Shown here piece by piece: positions 1-7,477 of a stretch of DNA of 46,511 nucleotides (position 1 is the first letter of the stretch; every line of letters begins with the position of its first letter). Source of the DNA: Terriglobales bacterium (lineage in GTDB: Bacteria > Acidobacteriota > Terriglobia > Terriglobales > Acidobacteriaceae). The stretch is taken from assembly GCA_015655195.1 (NCBI GenBank), contig JAATFM010000210.1:1-46511 (forward strand), written 5' to 3'. The notes below the pieces were generated by a model. The model was not told the DNA's origin. It searched no databases and was given only the letters and a program-made list of their open reading frames with translations. The position numbers and the translations under genes are program-made.

Positions 1-794
1 CCGAAGCCGTCAAGGGATTTCACGTGAAGCTGCCGCTCGACGAGCGGCAGGGCGAAGTCGCGTGTGAAAACCCAGTCTTCGACGCGGGTAAGCGCCGAGA
101 TGCGTTCCAGGCCGGCGGGCGGCGCTGCGCCAGACGGGAGCAGAACTTCGTTTGCGCCGGAGATGAGAATGGCGTCCGCGGCCTGGGCGCGGGCCGCGGG
201 GCCGCTGAACTCGGAGACGCGGAACTCGCCGGTGGAAACATCGAGCAGTGCGATGGCGGCGAGAGCTTCCACGCTCTTGTCTTTTGGTCCGGCCTCAAAG
301 TAGGCCGCGAGAAAATTGTTCTGTTCCTGCGCGAGCGATGCGTCGAGCGCGGTGCCGGGCGAAAGAACCCGCGTCACTTCACGCCGCACGATCTTTTTCG
401 TCAGCTTGGGGTCTTCCATCTGGTCGCAGATGGCAATGCGGAAGCCGCGGCGCAGCAGCCGCGTCAGGTAGCCCTCGACGGAGTGGTAAGGCACGCCGCA
501 CATCGGCATCTGGCGCTCGCGGTCGCGGGCGGTGAGGGTTAGCTGAAGCTCACGGCTGGCGGTAACGGCGTCGTCGTAGAAAAGCTCGTAGAAATCGCCC
601 ATGCGGAAGAAGAGCAGGGCGTCTGGATTTTCCTGTTTTGCCGCCGTCCACTGGCGCATGAACGGCGTCAGCTCGGCGGATTTGGTCGTTGGCGCTTTTG
701 TCGGTTCGGCGGCAGGCGCGGCCTCTGGTTCGGCAAGGACAGGGCTTGTCAGTGCGAAAGGCTCGACCGTCGATTGGCTCTCTTCTCGTATCAC
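1..794 (-). CDS. mutS: DNA mismatch repair protein MutS, N-terminal part (3' end outside window)
   Basis: Reading the minus strand gives an uninterrupted frame of about 264 codons that runs off the left edge. It contains the MutS mismatch-recognition domain: a start of LTPFMRQW type, then MGDFYELFYDDA with the Phe-X-Glu pair that MutS wedges into the mismatch, then PMCGVPYHSVEGYLTRLL and a stretch like RVLSPGTALD. The ATPase domain lies outside the window. The frame opens just after a stop codon at 801-803. A GTG at 794 gives a 45-residue Pro/Ala-rich leader before an in-frame ATG at 659, which sits almost exactly where most MutS proteins begin, so the true start could be either. It is divergent from the tetrapyrrole operon. 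The family assignment is secure, the start is not. Confidence 0.93.
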   Translation of the reverse strand, partial: MIREESQSTVEPFALTSPVLAEPEAAPAAEPTKAPTTKSAELTPFMRQWTAAKQENPDALLFFRMGDFYELFYDDAVTASRELQLTLTARDRERQMPMCGVPYHSVEGYLTRLLRRGFRIAICDQMEDPKLTKKIVRREVTRVLSPGTALDASLAQEQNNFLAAYFEAGPKDKSVEALAAIALLDVSTGEFRVSEFSGPAARAQAADAILISGANEVLLPSGAAPPAGLERISALTRVEDWVFTRDFALPLVERQLHVKSLDGF

Positions 795-975
795 GATTGA
801 CTACAAGATTATCGTGCGGGGCATTGGAGTACGGCGGCTGGAGCAGCCAAGGGGTTCCGAAAGGGAACCAGCCTGCACACTGTGACGCCAAACACGGAGC
901 TTTTCAGCCAAATCCTGCATCTTTTAGAGTGTTATGCGCCACATGGGAGGTCGATAACCCCGTGGCGCGGCGAGG

Positions 976-1001
976 CGGAATCGATCTTGCAATCGATTCC
1001 G
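976..1001. promoter_or_regulatory. Perfect 10-bp palindrome between mutS and the hem operon
   Basis: CGGAATCGAT at 976-985 is the exact reverse complement of ATCGATTCCG at 992-1001, separated by 6 bp. Further GATCGATC and GGAATCGATCT words follow at about 1007-1035, so the intergenic region is unusually rich in ATCGAT cores. The site lies about 80 bp before the ccsA/hemX-like start, and a candidate -10 box lies between them. This is a reasonable place for a dimeric regulator to bind. No regulator can be named from the sequence. Confidence 0.45.
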
Positions 1002-1044
1002 TTGGAGATCGATCCAATCGAGCTGGAATCGATCTGGCGCAAAC

Positions 1045-1050
1045 TATACT
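1045..1050 (+). promoter_or_regulatory. Candidate -10 box (TATACT) for the ccsA-hemACD operon
   Basis: TATACT lies 29 bp before the ATG at 1080, with a Shine-Dalgarno GAGG at 1068-1071 between them. The upstream -35 is weak. The same string TATACTGAAGA followed by ATCAC recurs just before the dedA-family gene at 7461, which supports this as a promoter core element. The assignment is by inspection only. Confidence 0.4.
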
Positions 1051-1079
1051 GAAGAATCACCTCCGATGAGGTCGGCGGA

Positions 1080-1907
1080 ATGGACTTGCTTTGGCTCAGA
1101 GTGGCGGCGGCGCTGTACGCGGGGGCGGGGATTGCCGTCTTTCCCGGCGTACTATGGGGCCGTGAGCGCTGGCGCAAGACCACGGTGCATCTGGCCGGAT
1201 TGGCCTTCTTTTTCCATTTCGTCTCCGTCGTAGAAATGCTGGCCGGCGCGCATCGCTGGCTGCCCGTTGGCGTACGCGAGGCCGAATCGCTCCTCGGCCT
1301 GCTAGTTGCCGCGCTGTTCTTTCTTGTCTGGTGGCTTTATGGCGCGCTTTCATTTGGAATCTTCGCGCTGCCTGTTACGTTTTTCATCGTTTTCATCCCC
1401 GCCCTGGGAACGGAGAAGTATGTCTTCCCGTCGGCGGGCGTGCGGGTAAGCTGGCTGGTGGCGCATATCTCGGCGCTGCTTGCCGCCTATGCCGCGCTGG
1501 GATTCAGCATCCTGGCCTCCGTGCTCTATCTCGTGCAGGAGCGGCGCATCAAGACAAAAGTATCGAGTCCCGGCCCGCGGACGTTCGACTGGCTGCCGCC
1601 GCTCGACAGCCTCGAACGCATCGCCCACGCCACGCTGCTCTTCGGCTTTCCGTGCATGACGGTGGGGCTCATTATCGGTTCGGTGCTGGCGCAGGACTCC
1701 GTGCTTGGCGCGGGCTACTTCCGCGATCCCAAGGTGATTGCGTCTTTCGTAATGTGGGCCGTCTACGTGCTGTTGCTCTTTGTGCGCTCCACGGCAGGCC
1801 TGCGCGGGCGCAAGGCTGCCTATCTTTCCGGAGCCGTGCTGCTGGTAATGCTGGCTGTGTTGGTTGCGAATGTCTTCAGCTCGGTTCACAGGTACGGTGC
1901 GCCATGA
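1080..1907 (+). CDS. Cytochrome c assembly / HemX-like integral membrane protein
   Basis: This 275-residue protein has about eight hydrophobic segments and belongs to the CcsA/CcmC/HemX fold (cytochrome c assembly protein family). Conserved histidines are placed in membrane segments, for example in WLVAHISALLAAYAALGF near residue 129 and HFVSVVEMLAGAH near residues 46-58. The classical WWD haem-handling motif is not evident, so it looks more like HemX, a protein encoded beside hemA in many bacteria and linked to control of glutamyl-tRNA reductase, than like a full CcsA haem lyase. The start is an ATG with GAGG eight bases upstream. Its stop overlaps the next start (ATGA at 1904-1907), so it is translationally coupled to hemA. 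The exact role is uncertain. Confidence 0.8.
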   Translation: MDLLWLRVAAALYAGAGIAVFPGVLWGRERWRKTTVHLAGLAFFFHFVSVVEMLAGAHRWLPVGVREAESLLGLLVAALFFLVWWLYGALSFGIFALPVTFFIVFIPALGTEKYVFPSAGVRVSWLVAHISALLAAYAALGFSILASVLYLVQERRIKTKVSSPGPRTFDWLPPLDSLERIAHATLLFGFPCMTVGLIIGSVLAQDSVLGAGYFRDPKVIASFVMWAVYVLLLFVRSTAGLRGRKAAYLSGAVLLVMLAVLVANVFSSVHRYGAP

Positions 1908-3289
1908 GTTACGGAACTGGTAGCAGAGAACCCATGCTGGAAGTCTTTGGCGTCAATCACCGCACCGCGCCTATCGAGTTGCGCGAGCGCATCGCTATTG
2001 GCCGCGACGAGTTGGCCGAGGTAACGCGTGCGCTGGCTGGCGTGCCCGGCGTGACGGAGGCCATGATCGTTTCCACCTGCAACCGCGTGGAACTGATTAC
2101 GGCGAGCGACGGCGCGGATGTAGACTTGGGCGGCTTTCTGTGTGAGCAGTTCAGGCTTGGAGCGGGCGCGCTGGACGGGCATATTTACGAGCACCAGGGC
2201 AAGCAGGCCGTGAGCCATCTCTTCCGTGTGGCTGCGAGCCTCGATTCCATGGTTGTTGGCGAGCCGCAGATTCTCGGTCAGGTAAAGGAAGCCTTTTCCG
2301 TGGCGCGCGAGGCGGGAACCGTCGGCGGGCAACTCGAACATCTGTTGCAAAGCGTATTTGCGGCGGCCAAAAAAGTTCGCACCGAGACGGAGATCGGCTC
2401 AAGCTCGGTCTCGATTGCTTCTGTCGCAGTGGAACTGGCGCGGCGCATCTTCGGCTCGCTCAACGGGCGCACAGTCTTCCTCGTCGGCGCGGGCAAAATG
2501 AGCGAGCTTGCCGCGCGGCATCTCGTCCAGCAGGGCGCGGGTACGGTGCTTGTTACCAACCGCACCGCCGAGCGGGCACGCAGGATTGCCGAGCCCCTCC
2601 ACGGCCGCGTCATTCCCTTCGAGCAGATTTATGAAGCCGCCGCAGAGGCCGATATTGTCATCACCTCCACGGGCGCGCCGCACCCCATCTTCCGCCGCGA
2701 ACACGGGCAGGCGCTGCTGCACAAGCGGCGCAACCGGCCAATGTTCTTTATCGATATTGCAGTGCCGCGCGACGTGGACCCGGCGGTGAACAAGTTGGAA
2801 GGGCTCTTTGTTTACGATATCGACGACTTGCAGCAGGTGGCCGTTTCGCATCTGGCTGAGCGAGGCCGCCATGCCGAGGACGCCGAGGCGCTGATTGCCC
2901 GCGAGGTGGAGCGCTTCCACGAGCGGCAGCGGACGGTTTCCGCCGCGCCGGCGATTGTGGCGTTGCAAAGACAAGCGGAAGAGCTGCGCCAGGCGGAGCT
3001 GAAGCGGGCGCAGGCGCGGCTTGGCCCGCTCACACCCGAGCAGGCCGAGGCAATCGAAGCCCTGACACGCGGCCTTGTGAACAAGTTTCTGCATCCGCCG
3101 ATGCAGGCGCTCAAGCAGGCGGCGCGGGAGAATGATTCGGCGCGCCTGGATTCGATCTGCGAGACCTACTCGCTGCCTGCAATAACGGAAGCAAATGGGC
3201 CGGCGACGAGTGATGCGAATGCGATTGTGATTGAGGCTGACAAGGCGAGCGTGTCGCAGAGCCGGCCGGAAGTGGCGGTTCGGCAATGA
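1904..3289 (+). CDS. hemA: Glutamyl-tRNA reductase
   Basis: This enzyme catalyses the NADPH-dependent reduction of glutamyl-tRNA(Glu) to glutamate-1-semialdehyde, the first committed step of C5-pathway tetrapyrrole synthesis, in the cytoplasm. The 461-residue protein shows VFGVNHRTAPIELRERI at its N terminus, the catalytic cysteine in STCNRVEL (Cys59 from this start), GEPQILGQVKEAF, and the NADPH-binding VFLVGAGKMSELAARHL followed by a C-terminal dimerisation region. The ATG at 1904 overlaps the preceding stop. A second ATG at 1934 would start the protein at MLEVFGVNHR and put the cysteine at 49, close to the usual position 50, so it is an equally good start. The frame is open far upstream, but that part lies antiparallel in register with the preceding gene and is not used. 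A roughly 35-residue tail after the dimerisation domain is poorly conserved. Confidence 0.96.
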   Translation: MSYGTGSREPMLEVFGVNHRTAPIELRERIAIGRDELAEVTRALAGVPGVTEAMIVSTCNRVELITASDGADVDLGGFLCEQFRLGAGALDGHIYEHQGKQAVSHLFRVAASLDSMVVGEPQILGQVKEAFSVAREAGTVGGQLEHLLQSVFAAAKKVRTETEIGSSSVSIASVAVELARRIFGSLNGRTVFLVGAGKMSELAARHLVQQGAGTVLVTNRTAERARRIAEPLHGRVIPFEQIYEAAAEADIVITSTGAPHPIFRREHGQALLHKRRNRPMFFIDIAVPRDVDPAVNKLEGLFVYDIDDLQQVAVSHLAERGRHAEDAEALIAREVERFHERQRTVSAAPAIVALQRQAEELRQAELKRAQARLGPLTPEQAEAIEALTRGLVNKFLHPPMQALKQAARENDSARLDSICETYSLPAITEANGPATSDANAIVIEADKASVSQSRPEVAVRQ

Positions 3290-4236
3290 AGCTTCGCATC
3301 GGAAGTCGCGGTTCCCAGCTTGCGCTCTGGCAGTCGAATCATGTGGCGGGCCTGCTCCGCGCACAGGATCACGAGGTCGAGATCGAAATTATCAAGACTA
3401 CAGGCGACCGCCTGCAGGGAATCACCTTTGCACAAGTTGCGGCGGAATCCGGCACTACAAAGGGAATGTTTACCAAGGAGATCGAAGAGGCGCTGGCCGA
3501 GGGGCGTGTCGATCTCGCGGTTCATTCGCTTAAAGACCTGCCAACGGTGCTGCCGGAAGGTTTTGCGCTGGCTGCGACGCCAAAGCGCGCTGACCCGCGC
3601 GATGTCTTCGTTTCGGAGAAATACGAGAGCCTTAGCGCTTTGCCTCTCGAAGCGCGAGTGGGAACGAGCAGCCAGCGGCGGCGGGCGCAGTTGAAAGCGC
3701 TTCGGCCCGATCTCGAAGCCATCGAGTTCCGCGGCAACGTTGACACGCGGCTCCGCAAGCTCTCGGAGGGGCAGGTGGAAGCGATTCTTCTCGCAGGCGC
3801 GGGCCTTGACCGGCTGGGCCGCACAGATTGGGTCCGCCAGCGTCTCGACCCGAAAGATTTCTGCCCGGCAGCGGGGCAGGGTTCCCTGGGAATCGAAACG
3901 CGCCTCGGCGACGAGGCAACGATTGCCGCGTTATCCTTCCTCGACGATGCGGAGACTCGCTTTGCCGTTACTGCCGAGCGCGTCGCACTGGCTGCTCTCG
4001 GCGGTGGCTGTCAGGTTCCCATCGGCGTGCATTGCCGGCTCGCGGCAGACGGCTATCAGGTAGAGATTTTCGGCGTGGTTGCCGACCCGGCCAGCGGTGC
4101 TGCCATCCGCGTTTATGAGAGCCTGCCGTACGAGAGCGCAGAACCTGCGGCGCTTGGGTTGTTGGCAGCGCAGCGGCTCATCGATAATGGCGCGGCGAAG
4201 CTGCTTGGAGTAGAGCAATTCGGGGCCGCGCAGTGA
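3286..4236 (+). CDS. hemC: Porphobilinogen deaminase (hydroxymethylbilane synthase)
   Basis: It condenses four porphobilinogen molecules to hydroxymethylbilane. The 316-residue protein has all family hallmarks: RIGSRGSQLALWQ at the N terminus, HSLKDLPT with catalytic Asp84 (the same number as in E. coli), GTSSQRRRAQL, RGNVDTRLRKL, and ALGGGCQVPIG, in which Cys242 carries the dipyrromethane cofactor. Its start overlaps the hemA stop (ATGA), and its own stop overlaps the hemD start, so hemA, hemC and hemD form one coupled transcription and translation unit. The gene for the intervening enzyme, hemB, is not in the window. Confidence 0.97.
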   Translation: MKLRIGSRGSQLALWQSNHVAGLLRAQDHEVEIEIIKTTGDRLQGITFAQVAAESGTTKGMFTKEIEEALAEGRVDLAVHSLKDLPTVLPEGFALAATPKRADPRDVFVSEKYESLSALPLEARVGTSSQRRRAQLKALRPDLEAIEFRGNVDTRLRKLSEGQVEAILLAGAGLDRLGRTDWVRQRLDPKDFCPAAGQGSLGIETRLGDEATIAALSFLDDAETRFAVTAERVALAALGGGCQVPIGVHCRLAADGYQVEIFGVVADPASGAAIRVYESLPYESAEPAALGLLAAQRLIDNGAAKLLGVEQFGAAQ

Positions 4237-5033
4237 CGCTGCCGGACGAGACTCGCAGCCTTCGAGGCCGTCGGATTCTCGTCACCCGTGCCGTGCATCA
4301 GGCCGGCAAGCTGAGCGAAGGGCTGCGAGAGCTGGGAGTCGAGTCGGTCGAGGTTCCGGTTCTCGAAATCCGTCCGCCGGAGAGCTTTGCTCCGCTCGAT
4401 GCGGCGCTGCACAAAATCGCGAACTACGACTGGCTGATCTTCACCAGCGCTAACACCGTTCGCGCAGTCGTGGAGCGGGTTGCCGGGAGTTCGAATCTTC
4501 TCTTCTCCGCCAGCGCACGGATTGCCGCCGTGGGCGAAGCAACGGCCGAAGCGCTTCGCACAGCCGGGTTGCCAGTCGATTTTGTCCCGAAGAATTACGT
4601 TGCCGAGAGCCTCGTTGCAGGGCTTGCCGGCGGCCAGTCCCTAAACTGGTCCGGCAAGCGTGTGCTGCTGGCACGGGCCAGCACGGCGCGCGATGTGATT
4701 CCCGACGCGCTGCGAGCGGCCGGAGCAGAAGTCGATGTCGTTGACGCCTATCGCAATGTGTTGCCTGCCGAAGCGCCGGAGCGGCTGTGCGAGGCGCTTG
4801 CGCAGCAGATCGATGCGGCGATCTTTACCAGTTCATCCAGCGTGACGCATCTTGCCGAAGCCGCCGCCAGAGCCGGAATCGCATTCCCGTTTACAGCCGT
4901 TCTCGCCGTTTCCATAGGGCCGGTCACAAGCGTAACGCTATGCGAACATGGATGGGAGCCTGCCGCCGAAGCCGATTCGCATGATATTCCCGGTCTGATT
5001 GCGGCTGTCGCTGACTTGCTGACACGCGCGTAG
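4233..5033 (+). CDS. hemD: Uroporphyrinogen-III synthase
   Basis: This 266-residue protein should cyclise hydroxymethylbilane to uroporphyrinogen III with inversion of ring D. HemD is poorly conserved, but the N-terminal RRILVTRAVHQAGKL, the WLIFTSANTVRAV stretch near residues 70-82, and the second-domain IFTSSSSVTHLAEAA and AVSIGPVTSVTL stretches are typical of the two-domain fold. The start is a GTG overlapping the hemC stop (GTGA at 4233-4236). Position directly after hemC strongly supports the call. It is the last gene of the operon and converges on nth with a 57-bp gap containing only a short GC-rich dyad. Confidence 0.92.
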   Translation: MTLPDETRSLRGRRILVTRAVHQAGKLSEGLRELGVESVEVPVLEIRPPESFAPLDAALHKIANYDWLIFTSANTVRAVVERVAGSSNLLFSASARIAAVGEATAEALRTAGLPVDFVPKNYVAESLVAGLAGGQSLNWSGKRVLLARASTARDVIPDALRAAGAEVDVVDAYRNVLPAEAPERLCEALAQQIDAAIFTSSSSVTHLAEAAARAGIAFPFTAVLAVSIGPVTSVTLCEHGWEPAAEADSHDIPGLIAAVADLLTRA

Positions 5034-5090
5034 CGCGGCTAACCTGTTACTTCACAACATCACAGCAGAATCCAAACCAGCTCGACCTGC

Positions 5091-5792
5091 TCACGACTGC
5101 CATGTCTTGTCCTTGGCATGGCAAAGTGGCTCCAGGTTGCACTCGTGGCATTTGGGTTTGCGCGCCATGCAGACCTTGCGGCCGTGATGAATGATCTGGT
5201 GCGAAAAGCTGATCCAGCGATCCTGCGGCAGCACGCGCATCAGTTCCTGCTCGACTTTTTGCGCAGTGTCGCCTTTGGCCAGACCCAGACGACGCGAGAT
5301 TCGAAAGACGTGTGTATCGACAACGACACCCTCGGCCTTGCCAAAGCTTACGCCGAGGACGACGTTGGCAGTCTTACGCGCCGCGCCGGGAACGGTGATC
5401 AGTTCAGCCAGCGTCTGCGGAACCTTGCCGCCAAATTTCTCCGTGATGGTTTTTCCCGCGCCCTGAATCGACTTTGCCTTGTTGTGATAAAACCCTGTCG
5501 TCCGCACCAACGCCTCAAGCTCAGGCAGCGTGGCCTTCGCCATCGCGGCGGGAGTAGGGAAGCGCTTGAACAGAGCAGGCGTTACCATGTTGACCCGTAC
5601 ATCCGTACACTGCGCCGAAAGAATCGTTGCGACGAGCAACTCCCATGGAGACTTGTGGTCAAGCGCGCAGAGGGCTTCGGGATAAGCTTCGTCGAGGCCC
5701 TTGAGAATCGCGGCAATGCGCTCCGGCGCAAGGTCGCCGCGGGCCGGAGCTTTTTTCGGAGCAGATTTCTTACTGGCAGGCATGGCTTTCAT
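5091..5792 (-). CDS. nth: Endonuclease III (DNA glycosylase/AP lyase)
   Basis: A base-excision-repair enzyme that removes oxidised pyrimidines and cleaves AP sites. From the ATG at 5792 the protein is 233 residues: a basic Lys/Ala-rich leader of about 20 residues, then SPWELLVATILSAQCTD, the helix-hairpin-helix LITVPGAARKTANVVLG with catalytic Lys140, VVVDTHVFRISRRLGL with catalytic Asp159, and a C-terminal [4Fe-4S] loop with cysteines 208, 215, 218 and 224 in the canonical C-x6-C-x2-C-x5-C spacing. The frame stays open to 6128, but that extension would overlap hicA and contains no family sequence, so 5792 is preferred. It is divergent from hicAB with 54 bp between starts. Confidence 0.95.
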   Translation of the reverse strand: MKAMPASKKSAPKKAPARGDLAPERIAAILKGLDEAYPEALCALDHKSPWELLVATILSAQCTDVRVNMVTPALFKRFPTPAAMAKATLPELEALVRTTGFYHNKAKSIQGAGKTITEKFGGKVPQTLAELITVPGAARKTANVVLGVSFGKAEGVVVDTHVFRISRRLGLAKGDTAQKVEQELMRVLPQDRWISFSHQIIHHGRKVCMARKPKCHECNLEPLCHAKDKTWQS

Positions 5793-5811
5793 GCTAACGC
5801 ACAGAACAGGA

Positions 5812-5840
5812 TTGTCATAGTAAGCAAAAATGTGTACTCT
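5812..5840 (+). promoter_or_regulatory. Candidate sigma-70 promoter for hicAB
   Basis: TTGTCA at 5812-5817 and TACTCT at 5835-5840 are spaced 17 bp apart, with TG placed as an extended -10. Transcription would start close to 5847, which is also the GTG start codon of hicA. The toxin message may therefore be leaderless or nearly so. HicB-type antitoxins usually bind such promoter regions, but no clear operator dyad was identified here. Confidence 0.45.
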
Positions 5841-5846
5841 TGAGGT

Positions 5847-6032
5847 GTGAAAAGTTCCGAATTCAGGCGATGGCTGGCGAAACAAGGCGTGATTTTCGGG
5901 ACTCAAACCGGGGCCCACCTGAAACTTTATTTCAATGGTAAACAGTCCTTTCTTCCGACGCACGGTAAGGACTTGCCAAGAAGTCTGGTGCAGGACATCA
6001 AGAAGCAACTTGGCCTCAAGGATAAGGAGTAA
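5847..6032 (+). CDS. hicA: HicA-type mRNA interferase toxin
   Basis: This 61-residue protein closely follows the E. coli K-12 type HicA pattern: MKSSEFRRWLAKQGV, then GAHLKLYFNGKQS carrying the catalytic histidine of the dsRBD-like fold, then LPTHGKDLPRSLVQDIKKQLGL. HicA toxins cleave mRNA and are neutralised by the downstream HicB. The start is GTG. The only purine-rich element, GAGG at 5842-5845, is a single base from the start codon, too close for a normal ribosome site, so translation may be weak or leaderless. hicB follows after 4 bp with its own strong ribosome site, which fits the usual excess of antitoxin over toxin. Confidence 0.9.
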   Translation: MKSSEFRRWLAKQGVIFGTQTGAHLKLYFNGKQSFLPTHGKDLPRSLVQDIKKQLGLKDKE

Positions 6033-6036
6033 AGCC

Positions 6037-6453
6037 ATGCAGGGGTATCCCGCAAATCTGCGTAAAGACGGAAAGTATCTTGTTGTCACCTTTCCCGACA
6101 TCCCGGAGGCGATTACGTACGGCAACAACCGCGCACACGCTTTGGAGATGGCAAAGGAAGTGCTGGAATTGGCGATGGACTTCTATTTTGAAGACCAGCG
6201 CCCGGTACCGATGCCTTCGCAGCCCAAGCGCGGCCAGGCTGTGGTGGAGTTGCCCGTGAGCGTGATGGCGAAGGTTCTGCTGCTGAACGAAATGCTGCGC
6301 CAGAAGGTCCGTCCCATCGATCTTGCCCGTCGCATCGGCACCACGAAGCAGGAAGTGAACCGGCTTACTGACCTGAAACATGCCACCAAGATTGACCGGA
6401 TTGATGAGGCTCTGCGCGCGCTGGGCAAGCGGCTCATTCTCGATGCGGCTTGA
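6037..6453 (+). CDS. hicB: HicB-type antitoxin with C-terminal DNA-binding domain
   Basis: From the ATG at 6037 this is a 138-residue protein. Residues 1-60 form the partial RNase-H-like HicB fold (YLVVTFPDIPEAITYGNN, VLELAMDFYFEDQRPVPMP). Residues 70-138 form an HTH DNA-binding part (VSVMAKVLLLNEMLR, DLARRIGTTKQEVNRL, HATKIDRIDEALRALGK) very like E. coli HicB. It should bind and neutralise HicA and autorepress the operon. The frame is open from 5935, inside hicA, but an AAGGAGT ribosome site at 6024-6030 supports 6037. Neighbouring core genes nth and hemQ suggest the pair was inserted between them. Confidence 0.92.
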   Translation: MQGYPANLRKDGKYLVVTFPDIPEAITYGNNRAHALEMAKEVLELAMDFYFEDQRPVPMPSQPKRGQAVVELPVSVMAKVLLLNEMLRQKVRPIDLARRIGTTKQEVNRLTDLKHATKIDRIDEALRALGKRLILDAA

Positions 6454-6496
6454 TGACTGCGGGAACATTTGGTTCAGGCATTGAGGTTCATGTTAT

Positions 6497-6522
6497 CCCA
6501 GGTCCGAGAATCCGAACCTGGG
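6497..6522. terminator. Inverted repeat between convergent hicB and hemQ, possible terminator
   Basis: CCCAGGT at 6497-6503 pairs with ACCTGGG at 6516-6522 around a 12-base loop. It sits in the 80-bp gap between the convergent hicB and hemQ ends. A CTTTT run follows about eight bases later on the plus strand, so it could act as a weak bidirectional terminator. The stem is short. Confidence 0.4.
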
Positions 6523-6533
6523 GCACTCGGCTT

Positions 6534-7364
6534 TTATAACTTACCTTCGAGCCAACCGCTGACTTTATCGAGTTGCAGCCGCAAGCCGATGAAGAACTGC
6601 CCAAACAGCGCGTATTCCGCGCTGACTTCGTCGAAGCGCATCTCGTAGATGAGTTTTTTGAATACGACGGGGTCTTCGGCAAAGAGCGTTACGCCCCACT
6701 CCCAGTCGTCCATTCCAATCGAGCCGGTGATGATCTGGCGAACCTGCTCGGCGTAGCGGCGGCCGATCATGCCGTGGTCGTGCATCATGCGCTGGCGGTC
6801 GGTGAAGGGCACCATGTACCAGTTCTTCTGCTCGTCTCGCTTGCGGTCCATGGGATAGAAGCAGAGGTATTTCGCATCGGGGACTGATGGAAAGAGGCGC
6901 GGAGTCATCGCTGCTGCGCCGCGCTCCAGCGAGGCGGCAATTTCGGCGTTCCACTCCGGCGAGTGCTGCGTGAGCCCCTTGGCCGCGGCGGCCTCGTAGG
7001 TCTTACGCGTTGATTCGTAGAGCCCCAGCTCAACGACCGAAACATACGAGTGCGTGGGAACGAGAAAATCATGCAGGCGCGTCTGCGCCAAGGTGAGTTC
7101 GACCTGGTTGAGCGCTTCGAGCGAGTCACGGAAATGAATAAAGATGAGGTCGCCTTTGTGGCCGAGCTGCGAAAAAATTGCAGACTGCGACTTGCCGTCG
7201 GCGGCTTTCTCGAATCCGGCAAAGACCTTCGTGAATTCCTCAGTTATCTCTTTGCGCTCGTCCAAAGAGTTAACGGCCCGAAGGGCCTTCCAGTCGAAGC
7301 GGAAAAACTGGTGCAGGACGCTGGAGCCTTCAAGGGTAAGCGGAACCGGGGGGAATTCGGACAA
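6534..7364 (-). CDS. hemQ: HemQ / coproheme decarboxylase (chlorite dismutase family)
   Basis: The 276-residue protein matches the HemQ (ChdC) branch of the chlorite dismutase family, which converts coproheme to haem b by two oxidative decarboxylations in the coproporphyrin-dependent pathway. Visible hallmarks are KYLCFYPMDRKRDEQKNWYM with the catalytic tyrosine (Tyr170), RQRMMHDHGMIGRRYAEQV with the proximal haem histidine (His197), and GMDDWEWGVTLFAEDP followed by YEMRFDEVSAEYALFG. The start is a TTG with GAGG seven bases upstream. True chlorite dismutases are distinguished by a distal Arg and lack the HGMIGR context, so HemQ is preferred. It lies near hemACD but on the opposite strand and not in the same operon. 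Confidence 0.93.
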   Translation of the reverse strand: MSEFPPVPLTLEGSSVLHQFFRFDWKALRAVNSLDERKEITEEFTKVFAGFEKAADGKSQSAIFSQLGHKGDLIFIHFRDSLEALNQVELTLAQTRLHDFLVPTHSYVSVVELGLYESTRKTYEAAAAKGLTQHSPEWNAEIAASLERGAAAMTPRLFPSVPDAKYLCFYPMDRKRDEQKNWYMVPFTDRQRMMHDHGMIGRRYAEQVRQIITGSIGMDDWEWGVTLFAEDPVVFKKLIYEMRFDEVSAEYALFGQFFIGLRLQLDKVSGWLEGKL

Positions 7365-7460
7365 AACGCACCTCGCTGAGTTGATGGGTAACTGTTTATC
7401 GTAACAAAGGGGAGGTGTCGCTGCGGTGACATGTGGCCCCCGTCATCCCGGCGCGGGATT

Positions 7461-7466
7461 TATACT
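7461..7466 (+). promoter_or_regulatory. Candidate -10 box (TATACT) of the dedA-family gene
   Basis: TATACTGAAGATCAC at 7461-7475 nearly repeats the sequence upstream of the ccsA/hem operon at 1045. The start codon at 7478 is so near that the transcript would have only a few bases of leader. No good -35 is visible. Confidence 0.35.
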
Positions 7467-7477
7467 GAAGATCACGC

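Noticed and set aside
24..542. 172-codon open frame on the plus strand
   Set aside because: It is the antisense shadow of the MutS N terminus on the minus strand, where family motifs are clear.
2399..3364. 321-codon minus-strand frame
   Set aside because: It overlaps hemA and the start of hemC completely; its translation is Arg-rich with no family sequence, as expected for the complement of a GC-rich gene.
5935..6036. Upstream extension of hicB
   Set aside because: It lies inside hicA, while AAGGAGT precedes the ATG at 6037.
5792..6128. Upstream extension of nth
   Set aside because: It would overlap hicA on the other strand and shows no endonuclease III sequence; the family begins after the ATG at 5792.
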